Shown here: positions 21,790-32,859 of the stretch, in pieces
Layout of the letters: every line of letters begins with the position of its first letter
Position numbering within the stretch: the first letter of the stretch is position 1
Source: Apoderus coryli
Taxonomy: Eukaryota; Arthropoda; Insecta; Coleoptera; Attelabidae
Length of the DNA: 64,000 nt
Direction: 5' to 3'
NCBI GenBank assembly: GCA_911728435.2
Contig: OU452203.1
Location: 19,303,651 to 19,367,650 of the forward strand
Translations under genes and position numbers: made by a program
Notes under the pieces: generated by a model
What the model saw: only the letters and a program-made list of their open reading frames with translations
Database searches by the model: none
Told to the model about the DNA's origin: nothing

Positions 21790-22370
21790 TTTTACAAGAG
21801 AAAAGTCCTGATGCCCCGTTATCAGTGTATATTAGATCAATATGAATAACGTTTACAACAGTCCCCAAATAATTTATGTTAGCACAACGAAAATTATCTT
21901 ATTTCTGTGTGCCCATTACGTCAATATACCTTTCAAACAACTTATTAACTACAGAAATAAATATTATACACGCTACATAAGACATTAATTTTAGTCATTA
22001 GTAAACTATCAATTAATTAACCATAATCACCAATATAAATGCTTGCATCTGTTGGAGGGATGACGCGTGCTGTTCATGGCTTATTATAATTATTATTTTA
22101 TGCTTATTATGTGCTTCTTTGATGTTCTACCATTTTCTGGGTATACCATGTATCTACCTGTGTTGGAAAAAAATATTGGACGAAATAATAAGCTACCGTA
22201 AAGAGTAAATTCGTTTTAAAGGGCGGCTGCACACTATCGGTTGTATCGTAGCCGGTTACAATCTGCTTGATTACGTAAAGTCCTTCAGGTCATAAGCAAG
22301 AGCTATAAAAATGGACAGTGATATCATTGGACGTAAATGGAGAATGTAGGTGGAGCCAAGTTAATACCCT
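21790..22370. other. No gene seen
   Basis: AT-rich, no recognisable feature. Confidence 0.4.
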
Positions 22371-22479
22371 GCGGAGCGCAGCTAGTAGCGACGGAGCCTC
22401 TAGACCTAAAACCATTATCCTCAACAAGATAAGATCGAAATAACTGTGCTAGATCGACATTAAATCCTATATCTTACAT

Positions 22480-22735
22480 AAAAAAATATCGGAGGCCCCA
22501 GAATTGAACCCTGTGTCACACCAGATGTAATATTCGATACCGTCGAAAACTGGCCATTATGATAAACTTTTTGTTTTTTTAAAGACGGTAAAACTTTAGT
22601 TTAGCTATCAACAATCTGTCATTGATAGTGTCAAAATGCTTAGAAAAATCCAATATTACAACAGATGTGTTCTTATTTCTATCAAGAGATTAGTAACCTT
22701 GGCCTGAAAATTAAATGTTAACAAAATACAAGATG
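22480..22735 (-). pseudogene. Decayed LINE reverse-transcriptase fragment
   Basis: On the minus strand, VVILDFSKHFDTINDRLL (the motif around the first catalytic aspartate, usually LDFSKAFDxV) lies upstream of SGVTQGSILGP (the GVPQGSxLGP motif). The intervening sequence is shifted in frame. The (F/Y)ADD box was not found. It is an old relic unlike the better preserved copies nearby. Confidence 0.6.
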
Positions 22736-24069
22736 ATTGTACGAATTGCGTTTAAACATTGTTATATAAAAGTATGAATGTTTGTTATAAATTTTAATTC
22801 CTAATTTATCGTCTAGTGTGGAACGCCCTTTAACTTTTTTCAACACATTCCCTACTACAGGTGTTTTATTGTTGATTATCTTGATGATAATTGAGTAGTG
22901 ATAGTGGTTTTACCAATGAAATATAGCCGGTCAAAATCTTGAAGCATTAACATAGAAAAAGCATTTTGGTAAATAGCAGATATTTAAAAAAACCTATAAT
23001 AAGGCATACTATATTATAACGAACCTACTAAATAACTTGTTAAAAAGTAAACAGGGACGAACGAAGAACCATTATTTTTTGTTTGGTCTCTTGCAAAATT
23101 ACGAGGGGGCTCCAAAAAATTGTTCTCTCTTGCTGCGATTTCTGTTGTCTTTCTAAAGATAGTCGATTAAGTTTTCGCATCCTTTAGGCTTTAGAGCCAT
23201 ATCCACCTTAGCAGTCCACTGTTTTGATTGCATTTCAGTTTCGGGTGTACTGATGTATTGTGACAACAGCCAACAGGAAATGTTTAATTGAACACTTAAT
23301 AAAGAAAACAATCAGCTCTTAGTTCTCCATAATCTACAAACAGGACAGACTCTTGAGGTTTTCTAACTCTCAGTAAAGATGAGGCATTTCAAAGATAAAT
23401 TAAACAAAACCACTAAGGGTTTTGGAAATATTAGTACAGAGTCAAGCAAGAGATGCATTTGTTAATGGGTTGAAACTGTGGAAGTCCTCCAAAGCAGACA
23501 CAAATGCGGTTATAAATGCAGGAAAAGTTGATAACAATTACAAAACAGCAATAACGTCAAAGTTATTTCTTGCAAATTGTGCAGATAACTCCTTTTTTGA
23601 ATGCTAGGTACGTGCAAGGACGTCCCTGTCCCCATCAGAGTGCACTAGACCGTGTAAACGGGCTGCCGGATATAATGCACCCAGTGTTATTGCAAAAGCT
23701 GTTGCTCTCTGTCAAAATTTGATTGAACACAAAATGCCTTCCTATATCTAACGCGCAGTAACCTTTTACCAACAATATGATGCTGGAATATATTGAATGA
23801 TATTATAGACCACTGCCATAGTAGGACCGCTGTTTTAGTTATTAAATTTCGGCTTTATCAGGGTTGCAACAGCTGCACCCTACACACTGTCCACAATTTT
23901 AATTGAATTTGACGAATCGTAACTATTTTTGTTGGATGACTTTTACCTATATACTGGAGCTTTTTATTTAAGTGCATTATAGATTTAGGTAGAATATCTT
24001 TGATCAGGCTTTATAACTATCTTCCATCATAAAATTCCTCAACCGAGAAAAGAGACGCTACAAAGTTAT
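22736..24069. other. No recognised gene
   Basis: Contains a 61-codon plus-strand frame (23422-23607) and scattered protein-like scraps such as WTAKVDMALKPKGCENLIDY on the minus strand near 23170-23230. I could not assign any of these. Confidence 0.35.
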
Positions 24070-25446
24070 TTTTAATAATAATAACAATAAAGCTCTTTAT
24101 TTTCAACAGGTAACAAGACCCACTTACAGAAAATTCAAATTCATTTCTAGAATAAAATTACAATTTGAAACTTAAATAAAAAACAAAAACGACAAATTCA
24201 CAATTATACAAATCAGTTAAAAATGCTAAATCTTATCAGTAAACAATTATAATTAAGTACAACGTTTTAAACAAAAATAATCAACTAAAAAAAATTAAAC
24301 ATTCATGTGGCTCAAAATACCAGACAGAGAATCCACACCAATATCCGACCCCGCACAATTGTCATGAAAAACGGGCTCTGCAGCAAAACATTGGATCTAG
24401 CCATGCTAAGATAAAAGGTGTCATCAGACCTCGACTCAGTTCTAGGAATACAGCCAAGAAGAAACGCACAATCGACTTTATTATGCAATAACTTTTACAA
24501 AAACCTGACGGAAGAGACCATTCGCCGCATCCACAAAGATGTAATGTCAAATGTTGAAAGCAGGGCATCGTGATCTGCACCCCTCGCTGGATATACTCCA
24601 AACTCCCTAAAATATAAATACTTTACGAATCGCCTCTGCACAGACTCTAATGCACGTGCATGGCACTGATACAAGGGATCCCACACGATCGAACAATACT
24701 CAAGTCTAGCCCGCACAAATGAAAAATATAATAATTTAATGGTTGAAATATTTCTAAACTTTTTAGTGTTTCTGATCACAAACTCCAACATACGGGATGC
24801 AGATGCGGACAAGTGCTCATAGTGGGGAACAAAGGTTAAAGCTTCATCAAACAATACACCCAAGTCTCGAACCTGCGAAAGTCTTTCAATGGGTACAGCT
24901 CCAATAGTGTAATTCCAAATTACTGGGGTTTTCACTCTGTGAAAGCTAACAACGTTACATTTAGAAATGTTCAAATAGAGCTTATTTCGATTGCACCAGT
25001 TATCGACAACTTGCAGTGCGTTTTGGAGTACCACGCAGTCCTCTATGGAGTCAATCCTACAAAATATATTTAGATCATCAGCATAAGCCAATTTGGGACA
25101 TTCTATAATTTCAACAAGATCATTAATGTTAAACAATAGTGGGCCAAGGTTTGATCCCTGATGTTGAAGCAAACTTTCTGGACTTATAACCTTCACACTC
25201 AACAAACTGCATGCGATCGACAAGGTAAGATTCAAACAGCTTAACAAGCCCATTGGAAAAACAAATCCTATCTAAATGCTTCAAGAGTATATAATGGTCA
25301 ATGCGGTCAAATGCCTTACGGAAATCCGTATATACAACATTTACCTGAGATCGATCATCCAGGGCCTCACATATGCTATGTGAAAAGGAGGACAAGTTAG
25401 TTAGACAAGAACTTCCTCCAATAAAACCGTGCTGATATGGAGACAA
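24070..25446 (-). mobile_element. 5'-truncated LINE with TAA-type 3' tail
   Basis: A minus-strand non-LTR copy whose 3' end is marked by AATAATAATAACAATAAAG at about 24075-24093 (plus strand). It is truncated at about 25446, inside the RT finger region. A partial sister copy of the same family lies at 32013-32857 on the plus strand. Confidence 0.75.
24300..25446 (-). pseudogene. LINE reverse transcriptase, frameshifted
   Basis: The first frame (25446-25129) gives SPYQHGFIGGSSCLTNL and YTDFRKAFDRIDH with the first catalytic D. A shift near 25140 damages the GxPQGSxLGP motif (now QGSNLGPLLF). The second frame (from about 25180 to 24495) gives KLAYADDLNIF (YADD active site), LNISKCNVVSFHR, RDLGVLFDEAL, then the thumb and a YCSIVWDPLY segment. 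Another shift near 24500 moves the C-terminus to a third frame. At least two frameshifts make it non-functional. Confidence 0.8.
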
Positions 25447-25449
25447 TAT

Positions 25450-26120
25450 GGAGACATATTGCAGGACAGACGGGGTAGAACTATACCTGATTCAGTACAA
25501 GGCCGACCTCGTATCGTATTTTCGACTAAGTGCGAGCATTCTAAAAAAATATCACTAATAACTCTAATTCTGTGGTCTGTTAAGGATCAAGACGGGAAAA
25601 ATTTTATTTGGGCATCATTGCCAGGCGAGAAGTGCCACATGTTTCGTCGTGATTCCGGTATAATGCCAAAAAGCTGATCCCAAACAGCGTCAAATTCAAA
25701 TCACAATCACAGAACCAATGCACCGTCATAGCATTTCCAGAACGATGTTTCCGAAACTGATCCATCAAGTCCGCGAGGTCTATAAATGAAATATGTTGCC
25801 TTTAAATCTCTGACGTGCATCAGTCAGTTCCAATGAATTGCCATATTATTAGGGCAGGATTTTTCAGAAGGAAAGGTGCGTAATTTCCTAAAAACCCTCT
25901 CCGATTTCTAATGTCATGCATCAAAATAAGCTGATCTTCAACTGCAACACCAGCACTCATCTCGATGAAAGAATTAACTCCAGAAAGCGATTAAACTTAA
26001 CATTTCAGCTCGCGTATCCTTGAACTAAAATCCCGTAATCCCGATTAACTGCCTGTCGTACACTACAAGTTGAAGTTTACAGTAAATTTGTTTTGTTGAT
26101 TCTGGAATGGCCACGAGAAA
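25450..26120. other. No recognised gene
   Basis: Moderate GC and a few protein-like stretches on both strands (for example an 82-codon plus frame at 25429-25677), but no motif I can name. Confidence 0.3.
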
Positions 26121-26129
26121 ATTGTGCTC

Positions 26130-26200
26130 CGCCATGGGACGCAGTTTCACCTTAAAGGCTATGTCAATAAACAAAATTCCAGAATTTGGGTCAAACACTT
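26130..26200 (+). pseudogene. Small mariner transposase scrap
   Basis: QFHLKGYVNKQNSRIW at about 26142-26192 matches the segment after the first catalytic D in the DD41D mariner of this window (EAHFDLGRYVNKQNCRIW at 44.7 kb). The flanks do not continue the homology. Confidence 0.6.
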
Positions 26201-26233
26201 TGGAATTATTTACGAGGAACTTTTATGCACCCC

Positions 26234-26280
26234 CATAGCATCGAATATTAACTTATATTATTTTAACTGTGCTTATAGTA
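26234..26280. repeat. Dispersed repeat, partner at 53176-53222
   Basis: CATCGAATATTAACT, then TATTATTTTAACTGTG, then TTATA, occurs here and at 53176-53222 with a handful of mismatches. The nature of the repeat is unknown. Confidence 0.55.
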
Positions 26281-27394
26281 TGGTGTGGCCTGGAAATCGC
26301 AGATATGTGAAATTAAACAAAAACGAACTCCATTATCATTCTTAGAATGTAAATAAGGAAATGTGTAATGTATTCTGATATATTTATAATTACAAGGCGC
26401 ATAATATTATTAAAACCCTGCGGAGATACTCAGGTGTAGTGAAGGTAATTTACGTCTGTTGATTTTGCAATAATATCATAATATTTCATTATGGATCTGT
26501 TATAGTGGTATAATATAGTAGGCTCAAACTGACTCAATAATAAATGCACATTATACATATTTACCTATAATTTTGGTACAAAAATAGACTAGCAGCACAT
26601 TCTCCGAGAAATAATTGGCCTTTTTTTTTAGGTCCACTGTTTCATATTGTTTTTTTTTTTTCGGCAAAACGTTCTCCACGATAGCCTTTGTGGTAGCTAC
26701 AATATCGGGAGTCGTATACAGTTTTCAAAATCGTTATCACTTAAATGCTCAATTTCGTTCGACTTTTTGATAATTAATAACAAAATAACACCGCACAATT
26801 GATTATTTTGACAGCTCCAGCGATAAAGTGAAGTGAAGTTGAGATATGTTGTCATCAACAGTGGTGCCAATTGCCAAGCAACCTGTCGACTTTTCTGATT
26901 GGTTCTTAAATAGTTAAGTAATGACATTTAGATTGTATCATTGCATTGGTTGAAAACATTTTTTTTAGTGTAGAAATATTGATTTAGTTTTTCGTTTTGT
27001 TTTCTTGAACCTTGGTTTTTAATTTTAATTATTTTAATGATTCTAGCCCTACAATATCGTGCTGAATTTTCATTTGGTCAAAATACTACCTATTTTCACA
27101 AAACGAAAATTCAGCACGATGCACAGTGGGCCCAAAACAAAAATTAGTGCGACAAAATTATATTAATGAGAAAACATATATATTTTCGTATCCAGAAGTG
27201 TTCAATAACAATTAGAAACAATATTTATTTCAGTGGCTTGCAGGGGTGGTGAACAAACCTTCAAAGGGTAATATTTCTAAGTAATCTCAGACATCAACTA
27301 ACAGAATAAAATGGAATATTATTGCTTGAATTGGATAAATACAAACAACAAACATAAAAAGCACTCGCATTTCTATCGCACCCTAAACATTCAC

Positions 27395-27432
27395 TAGACG
27401 GCCGTTTCGTCGATTCAGGACTCATCAGTGAT
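27395..27432 (-). ncRNA. Hammerhead-like motif in the Transib 3' region (weak)
   Basis: The minus strand reads CTGATGA, GTC, a loop, GAC, GAAAC, GGCC, GTC, so the conserved core boxes and a 3-bp stem II are present. Stem I pairing is poor (A-U, mismatch, G-U, A-U, C-G). It may be decayed or coincidental. Confidence 0.25.
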
Positions 27433-27482
27433 GGTTGGTCCAGTATACGACAAAAATGTCATAGCGCTGAGTAGTTATAAAA

Positions 27483-29373
27483 CTAGAAAAATAGTAGTAG
27501 TAAAGAATAAAAAAATAGTCCTAAGCTGGTTTTCGCTTTAGTTGGCAACTTTCTTAATCCAGTTATATAAGGATCAGACGACACAAGAAGTGTATTAATT
27601 AAATCTTTGTTAGCAGTTATGCGGGAAAATTTTCTTGTGTTTGCTAATCTGAATTGCTTAAAATCTTTGAATCGTGATTCTTGAGCCTCTTCTGATAATT
27701 CGCCAATTGCAAGTAACGCAGATTTAATAATTTGGCTTACATGCAAAAGAAGTTTATGTACCGACACCGGCATAAAATACCAAGGATATGTTTCGATTAA
27801 CAACTTTGCTGTCTCTTTGGCATATAAATCAAAATTCTCTGGATTAATATCAAATCCAAGCGTGCAAGGGTGATAAACCGTACTGCAAATTTTCTACTTT
27901 AATAGGTTTGTTATTAACAACATCAAGACGATTCATTTCTTTTGGGGATGCGCCACAAATGTAACATATTTGTGCTGAATTTGTAGAGGTTAGCGTATTA
28001 CACATCTTGCCATCAATCATGGTGAAATGAAGCTCATAGGTAATCTTAACTGTCAGATAATTTATGTAAAATGTAGAAGGAGACAAATTATTTATTTGAC
28101 TTCTAACGTGATCAACAATTTTTTTAACAAACGCTTCTGTCTCTTTCTCAAAATAAAAACTTATCGGCCTACAATAACGCACGGAAGGAGGCCTTGGATT
28201 TTGCCATATAATGAGATCATGTTTTGCAGCTGAAATAAGTTTTAGCGGTACTAATGATGTCATAAAGAGATTTGCGTCACTTGCACTTGGATCTTCAAAT
28301 TTTTGTGTGTTTTGCCCTGAACTGCCGTCACATCCCCATTTACATACTAGCAACAAGTTACTCAGAATATCTGTATGCACACTTTCTACAACGCTTTTTT
28401 GTAACAAACAGAGTCTTTCAGCAGTGTGATCTAGCAAAGACTGTAATTTAATATCGACACCCATTTCTGACACTACTATGGAAGTTCCTCCGGATAGCAT
28501 CGGTGTTTAGCTCTACGGATAGCATTATAGGGTGGAAAAATATTAACTTTTTTTCCCACCTGAAGCGAATGTTTTTTCCAACTTACAAATGTTCGTTTTC
28601 TTCATTTGGCTTTTCTATATAATATATATAGAATTTATTCAACTACTAGTTGAGTCACTTTAAGTGAATATTTTCCCTTAGCTTATTAACTTTTTTTCCA
28701 GAGTTGCCTTTCTTAATATTGAATATTGATTTTTAGTATATTTTGCCTCTGTATATAATGATAAAGCTTCGTCTTCTGACATTCTTTCAACAGTAACTGT
28801 AGGGCTGCGATATTTTGTCCAATTTTTTTTTCCTCTCGTGAGCGTTGTTTGTGTTGCTTCTTGTATTATTTTCACAGTACTTCTGTGTCCCTTACTTCCC
28901 AATGAACTACATGCAGCGAAAGTTAGTTCTTCCGTAGTAAAACCCTCCCTGAGTGTTTTTGTTCGCCGTTCTTTAGTTCGAACAGAAGTAGTACTGAAAT
29001 CAGGATTCTGTGGCCTACCAGGGTGAGCTTTTTTTTCGCCAATTGAGGAAGGTAACTGTAAATTTTGTGATAGCCATCCTGCATACTTTTTCAAAAATAT
29101 CTTTCGGTCTCTGTTACACTGTTCCCACTTTCGTTTATAATTAAGGTAAAAAAGTTGCATCTGCTTTTTCAAGTCAATTTCTTGTATGCTGCTTAATGTC
29201 TCCAATTTTAGTTTTCTTTTCACATCTTCGAGTAATTTCTGTACCACAATGGACACATTTTTCTTTCCCGTTTTTGGTAGGGCATCCATTAAATCACTGT
29301 ATTTCAGTTCTAAAATCAATTCAAAAACATCGCAATAAAATAAACAAAAGACTGATGATGAAAGTTTTGACAT
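27483..29373 (-). pseudogene. Transib transposase, frameshifted with a central deletion
   Basis: N-terminal part (29373-28678): WEQCNRDRKIFLKKYAGWL, then GRPQNPDFSTTSVRTKERR, then SEDEALSLYTEAKYTKNQY. An interruption of about 0.13 kb and a frameshift follow. Middle part (about 28560-27850): LVCKWGCDGSSGQ, which holds the probable first acidic residue, then IIWQNPRPPSVRYCRPISFY, MIDGKMCNTLT, ICYICGASPKEMNR (a zinc-binding pair) and YGLSPLHAWI. The sequence then jumps to NPENFDLYAKETAKLLIETY, followed by PWYFMPVSVHKLL and GELSEEAQESRFKDFKQFR, which carries the probable catalytic glutamate. The stretch expected to hold the second catalytic aspartate is deleted, so the enzyme is inactive. Confidence 0.8.
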
Positions 29374-30080
29374 GCTAGAAACGTAATCACAAAGATTTAA
29401 AATATTTCAAAACATATCATAATGTTGATTGGTTGCTTAGTTAAGATTAATTTAAGAAAGGTGATTCTGTTTCAAGCGATTCGATTAGTGCTCTACCGAA
29501 CAACTATTCATTTAAAATTCATTTATGTCTAAATAGGCAAATATGGGCAAAAATTTTGACTGGTAAAGTAATGTATTATGGTAGACGATTGCCTTGTAAA
29601 AAAATCTAGAATATATTATTTGTACAAAATTTTAAAAGTCTACTTAAAAACAAATAAAAATGACAAAAGTGAGGTTATGATAAAACATAAGTATTTATCA
29701 CAAACTACTTAATCAATTAGTAAAATATTGCATGATTTTACACGTAGCTGAAGTCTTCTCAGACATTATATTAACGAAAAATTTCCACAAATTGCTAAAC
29801 ACTTTAAAAATCTTAGATAAATACACACACACTATTTCAAGGCTATCACTGAATGTTGCACTTGAGTTGGTTTCATCAGTGTCTGCGCATCACGTATGAG
29901 CATTTTAGGGTGGGGGTTACTATTAAATGATCCACAAGATATATTACAGTGAGAAAAAATCACAAATCATAAAAAATAGATAGTTTGCAAATTCTATTTA
30001 TGACGCCCTAAACTAATTTTCTGGCCCACTGTGCGATGTTGTAGGGCTAGAAACAAGATATTAGGAAACAGTATAATATG

Positions 30081-30125
30081 ATCCATGAAGAAGACAATAA
30101 CCATTGTCGAAACGTCGAATGATAA
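30081..30125 (+). ncRNA. Hammerhead-like motif, one core mismatch (weak)
   Basis: ATGAAGA, then GACAAT, a loop, ATTGTC and GAAACGTC. Stem II has 6 bp and the GAAA box is intact. The first core base is A instead of C and stem I is poor. This form resembles the decayed ribozyme segments of Penelope-like elements. No other Penelope sequence was recognised around it. Confidence 0.25.
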
Positions 30126-30844
30126 AATTTAAAAAAATAAAAGACAAATTTTAATGGTTTGGCTAAACCAATTATTTACAAATATGAATTAAGGAATCTT
30201 CATTTCAAGAATTCGAACCTAATTACCCAAAAGGAATAAACAAAAGTAATTAAAATTGATTTATAGTGTTATTTTGATATGTGTATCATATGTTTGTAGT
30301 CTGAAATATAATTTTTGAAGTGCAAGGGTTGGGGTCGGCTTCTTCATCTCTGAATAAACATTTGAATTCGACAAAAAATAACCACCGTCGCATTATTATA
30401 TTATTTTTTAAAATCAAAATGTGTACCTATATGTTCCCTTCAATGCTCCTGATATTCCGCACTTCAAATAATAATACAAAATGAAAGAAATATGAGCCAA
30501 AACATCAAACCTCTAAAAACTTGTTTTAAAATGTCACTCATCGCTCTGCCTAGATTTGTAAACAAAGAAATCGAATAATGCACATACCTCTACCTAATAC
30601 GTATAGGTACATAAAAAAGCAAGGGTTAAATTTCAATGAATGGAATCTGATATTTCGTGAAGCGTATCGAATACTTTGAGTGACACATGCAAATTGACTA
30701 TTCTCATCGTCGTTTTGGATGTTTTGTTATTTTGTTACCATTAAATTTAATTCGTTTTACTGTAGAATAGTTGAAATACAATATAATCTGTCTTTTTCAA
30801 CGTGTTTATACATTAGTTTCATGAAGGATTCCACGTTACTTATT
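30126..30844. other. No gene seen
   Basis: AT-rich with no recognisable element. Confidence 0.4.
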
Positions 30845-30852
30845 TTATTTTC

Positions 30853-31110
30853 TTAGGAAGCATCATCAGCCATCATTTTGATCTTGGAAGTGGGATTCCA
30901 TGTTCCTGAAGGCATGAGGGTTTCCGATACGTTCAGGGACGCAAATTTATTCACAAGCTGCTGCGAACCCTGAATATCTTCACCATTATAAATTGTATTA
31001 CCAGGCAAACGTCCAATATTTTTTCGAGAATTGATAAGAAACCAGAACTTTCCAGGGTCACTATTGAGGCTACGCTCAGCCTCACTCAAAATACATTCTG
31101 TAGCAAAAAT
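30853..31110 (-). pseudogene. LINE fragment upstream of the RT domain
   Basis: SEAERSLNSDPGKFWFLINS, then RKNIGRLPGNTIYNG, then QQLVNKFASL. This pattern (FWxxIxxxRK ... P ... VNxFA) lies between the endonuclease and the RT in jockey/CR1-like LINE proteins. No RT follows. A similar linker fragment lies at 57713-58060. Confidence 0.6.
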
Positions 31111-32012
31111 CTATCTCTAACTGGCTATATATTTATTGTTTTTGAATTACCCTGTATGTGAGTGTCGTTAAATTGAAGGGACAAAAATTATGTGAAGCGT
31201 GCAACTATTACTTAAGATATAATACCTACATATCCGTAGGTACAAAAGAAATGCTCCCCATTTGTTATTTTTTCAATGCGGTAATATACTTGCTTGCACA
31301 TCGTGCACTTTATATAATGATGATTCTAACAGCTGATATATAGATTTGTGTTAATTTGTTCTAGTCTTTTGTAATATGGTTTTTATTATCCGCGAAGGAT
31401 GTCGTTAGATAACCTTCAGTTAACACAATCATTGTTGTTTTTGTTATGGTATTTAATTTTAAACGTATTATGAAGACCAGGTCATTATTACACCGAATTA
31501 TTATACTAAACTATTTAATTGATGATGAATAGCAAAACGTCTTTAAGTGGTGAATTTTTTTTTAATAAAAAGTACCTATGCACTATTAAGAATAGTATAT
31601 TGTGTCCAACTATGACAGATTTAAATTTTTTTGAATTTCAGTTGCTTAAAGATTTTGAATTTTTTACTGGCAAACGATGTATTTTTTTTGCTGTAAATTG
31701 AACAAGGATTCCTGAAATAATGTTTACTTAAAAACCAGTGGCGTACCATTTTTTTAATCCAAACGTGTCAACTTTTTAGTGCCAAATAAAAGTCAACTCT
31801 CCACAAAAATAAAATTATTAGAAGTTCATAATTCATCAATCTAGTTCCACCATCAGTAGCCAAAAGAGAAACTCACAAAATCAATCTTTCAAATTTCTAT
31901 TGAGGTCATTTTTATATGGGAAAAATTATGTGTTACTTATATTGTATTAATAAAAAGTAAAGTTAAACTAAGAAAAACTACTAACATTATTTTTGTTATT
32001 TTTCATTTCCAA
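31111..32012. other. No gene seen
   Basis: AT-rich. Contains one CCCTGTATG repeat end near 31150. Confidence 0.4.
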
Positions 32013-32805
32013 CAGATCTGTGTCGGCTCTCAGAATGGTGTGATCTAAATAGACTTCCTCTAAATCTGAACAAATGTAAGTCGGTGACATTTACAAGACG
32101 TCAAGTCCGTTTTTGCGAAACTACACCATCGATAATTCAAATTTGGAACGCTGCGCTTTAATCAAAGATCTTGGTGTATACTTGGATGGTGATTTATCTT
32201 TCAACTACCACATTGAGCAAGTTTCTGCTAATGCTTTGCGAATGTTGGGATTTATTTTTAGACAGACCAGAGAACTCAACAACATGGACTGCCTGAAAAG
32301 TCTCTATTTCGCCTTTGTTGTGTCTATTTTGGAATTCGCTACAATCATTTGGTCGCCCATCTACCGTGTTCATATACAGAGATTGGAGAGTATCCAACGT
32401 AAGTTTTTAAAATATTTGTCATTTAAAATTGATGGATATTTTCCTCCTCGTGGGTGTGATCACGGCCTGTTACTGGCAAGGTTCGGATTTCAGCCGTTAA
32501 CCGAGAGACGCATCTTCGCGTCTCAGATCTTTCTTTTTAAGTTGATCAACAATATGTTGGATTGTCCTCGGTTGCTTCAGCAGCTATGGTTTCGTGTCCC
32601 TAGGGTTCACTCTAGAAGCGCTAGTTTATTTTGGGTGCCACAGATTCGTTCTAATTATGAATCTAAAGCACCGCTATTTCGGGCTTGTAAATACAGCAAC
32701 CGATTAGTTATTAATGAAAACGTTGATTTTTTTAATGTGTCGCTTGATTCTTTTAAGAAATGTTTAGAGACATGTTTGCGGGCTCCTGATTTGGATTTGT
32801 TTTGA
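32013..32805 (+). pseudogene. LINE RT thumb and C-terminal region
   Basis: LPLNLNKCKSVTFTRRQ is followed by a frame change near 32105, then ALIKDLGVYLDGDLSFNYHI, SLYFAFVVSILEFATIIWSP and QRLESIQRKFLKYLSFKIDG. The frame is open to the TGA at 32803-32805 for 230 codons. It aligns by eye with the protein of 24070-25446 (RDLGVLFDEAL ... EYCSIVWDPLY ... ESVQRRFVKYLYF). It has no catalytic core. Confidence 0.75.
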
Positions 32806-32857
32806 TGAATTATGTTCATGTGTTAATTATTTATTGTTATTATTAATTGTTCTTGTA
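32013..32857 (+). mobile_element. 5'-truncated LINE copy, same family as 24070-25446
   Basis: It starts just after the YADD region and ends after the stop with ATTTATTGTTATTATTAATTG, a TTA-type tail like that of the minus-strand sister. Both ends are inferred from the loss of similarity; no target duplication was identified. Confidence 0.7.
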
Positions 32858-32859
32858 AT

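Larger units (their letters stand above)
27122..30033 (-). mobile_element. Transib-type DNA transposon (RAG1-related)
   Basis: The ends are CACAGTGGGCC on the left and GGCCCACTGTG on the right. The first 11 bases are identical, followed by a looser match to about 36 bp. Five-bp target duplications CGATG flank it (27117-27121 and 30034-30038), the Transib duplication length. The 2912-bp element has a minus-strand transposase with Transib/RAG1-type motifs. The terminal heptamer is the same as the consensus recombination-signal heptamer of V(D)J recombination. Confidence 0.85.
27041..30052. repeat. Short palindromic element split by Transib
   Basis: The left arm (27041-27075) reads TTCTAGCCCTACAA, then ATCGTGCTGAATTTTC. 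Its reverse complement is GAAAATTCAGCACGATG, just before the Transib, plus TTGTAGGGCTAGAA, just after it (30039-30052). Removing the Transib and one CGATG copy restores a palindrome of roughly 90 bp with about 34-bp arms. Confidence 0.8.

Noticed and set aside
27122..27160. Complete V(D)J recombination signal at the Transib end
   Set aside because: The heptamer is exact and an A-rich ACAAAAATT resembles the nonamer, but the spacer is only about 8 bp, not 12 or 23.
28027..29378. Plus-strand frames across the Transib
   Set aside because: Antisense to the transposase. Compositions are those of reverse-complemented coding DNA.
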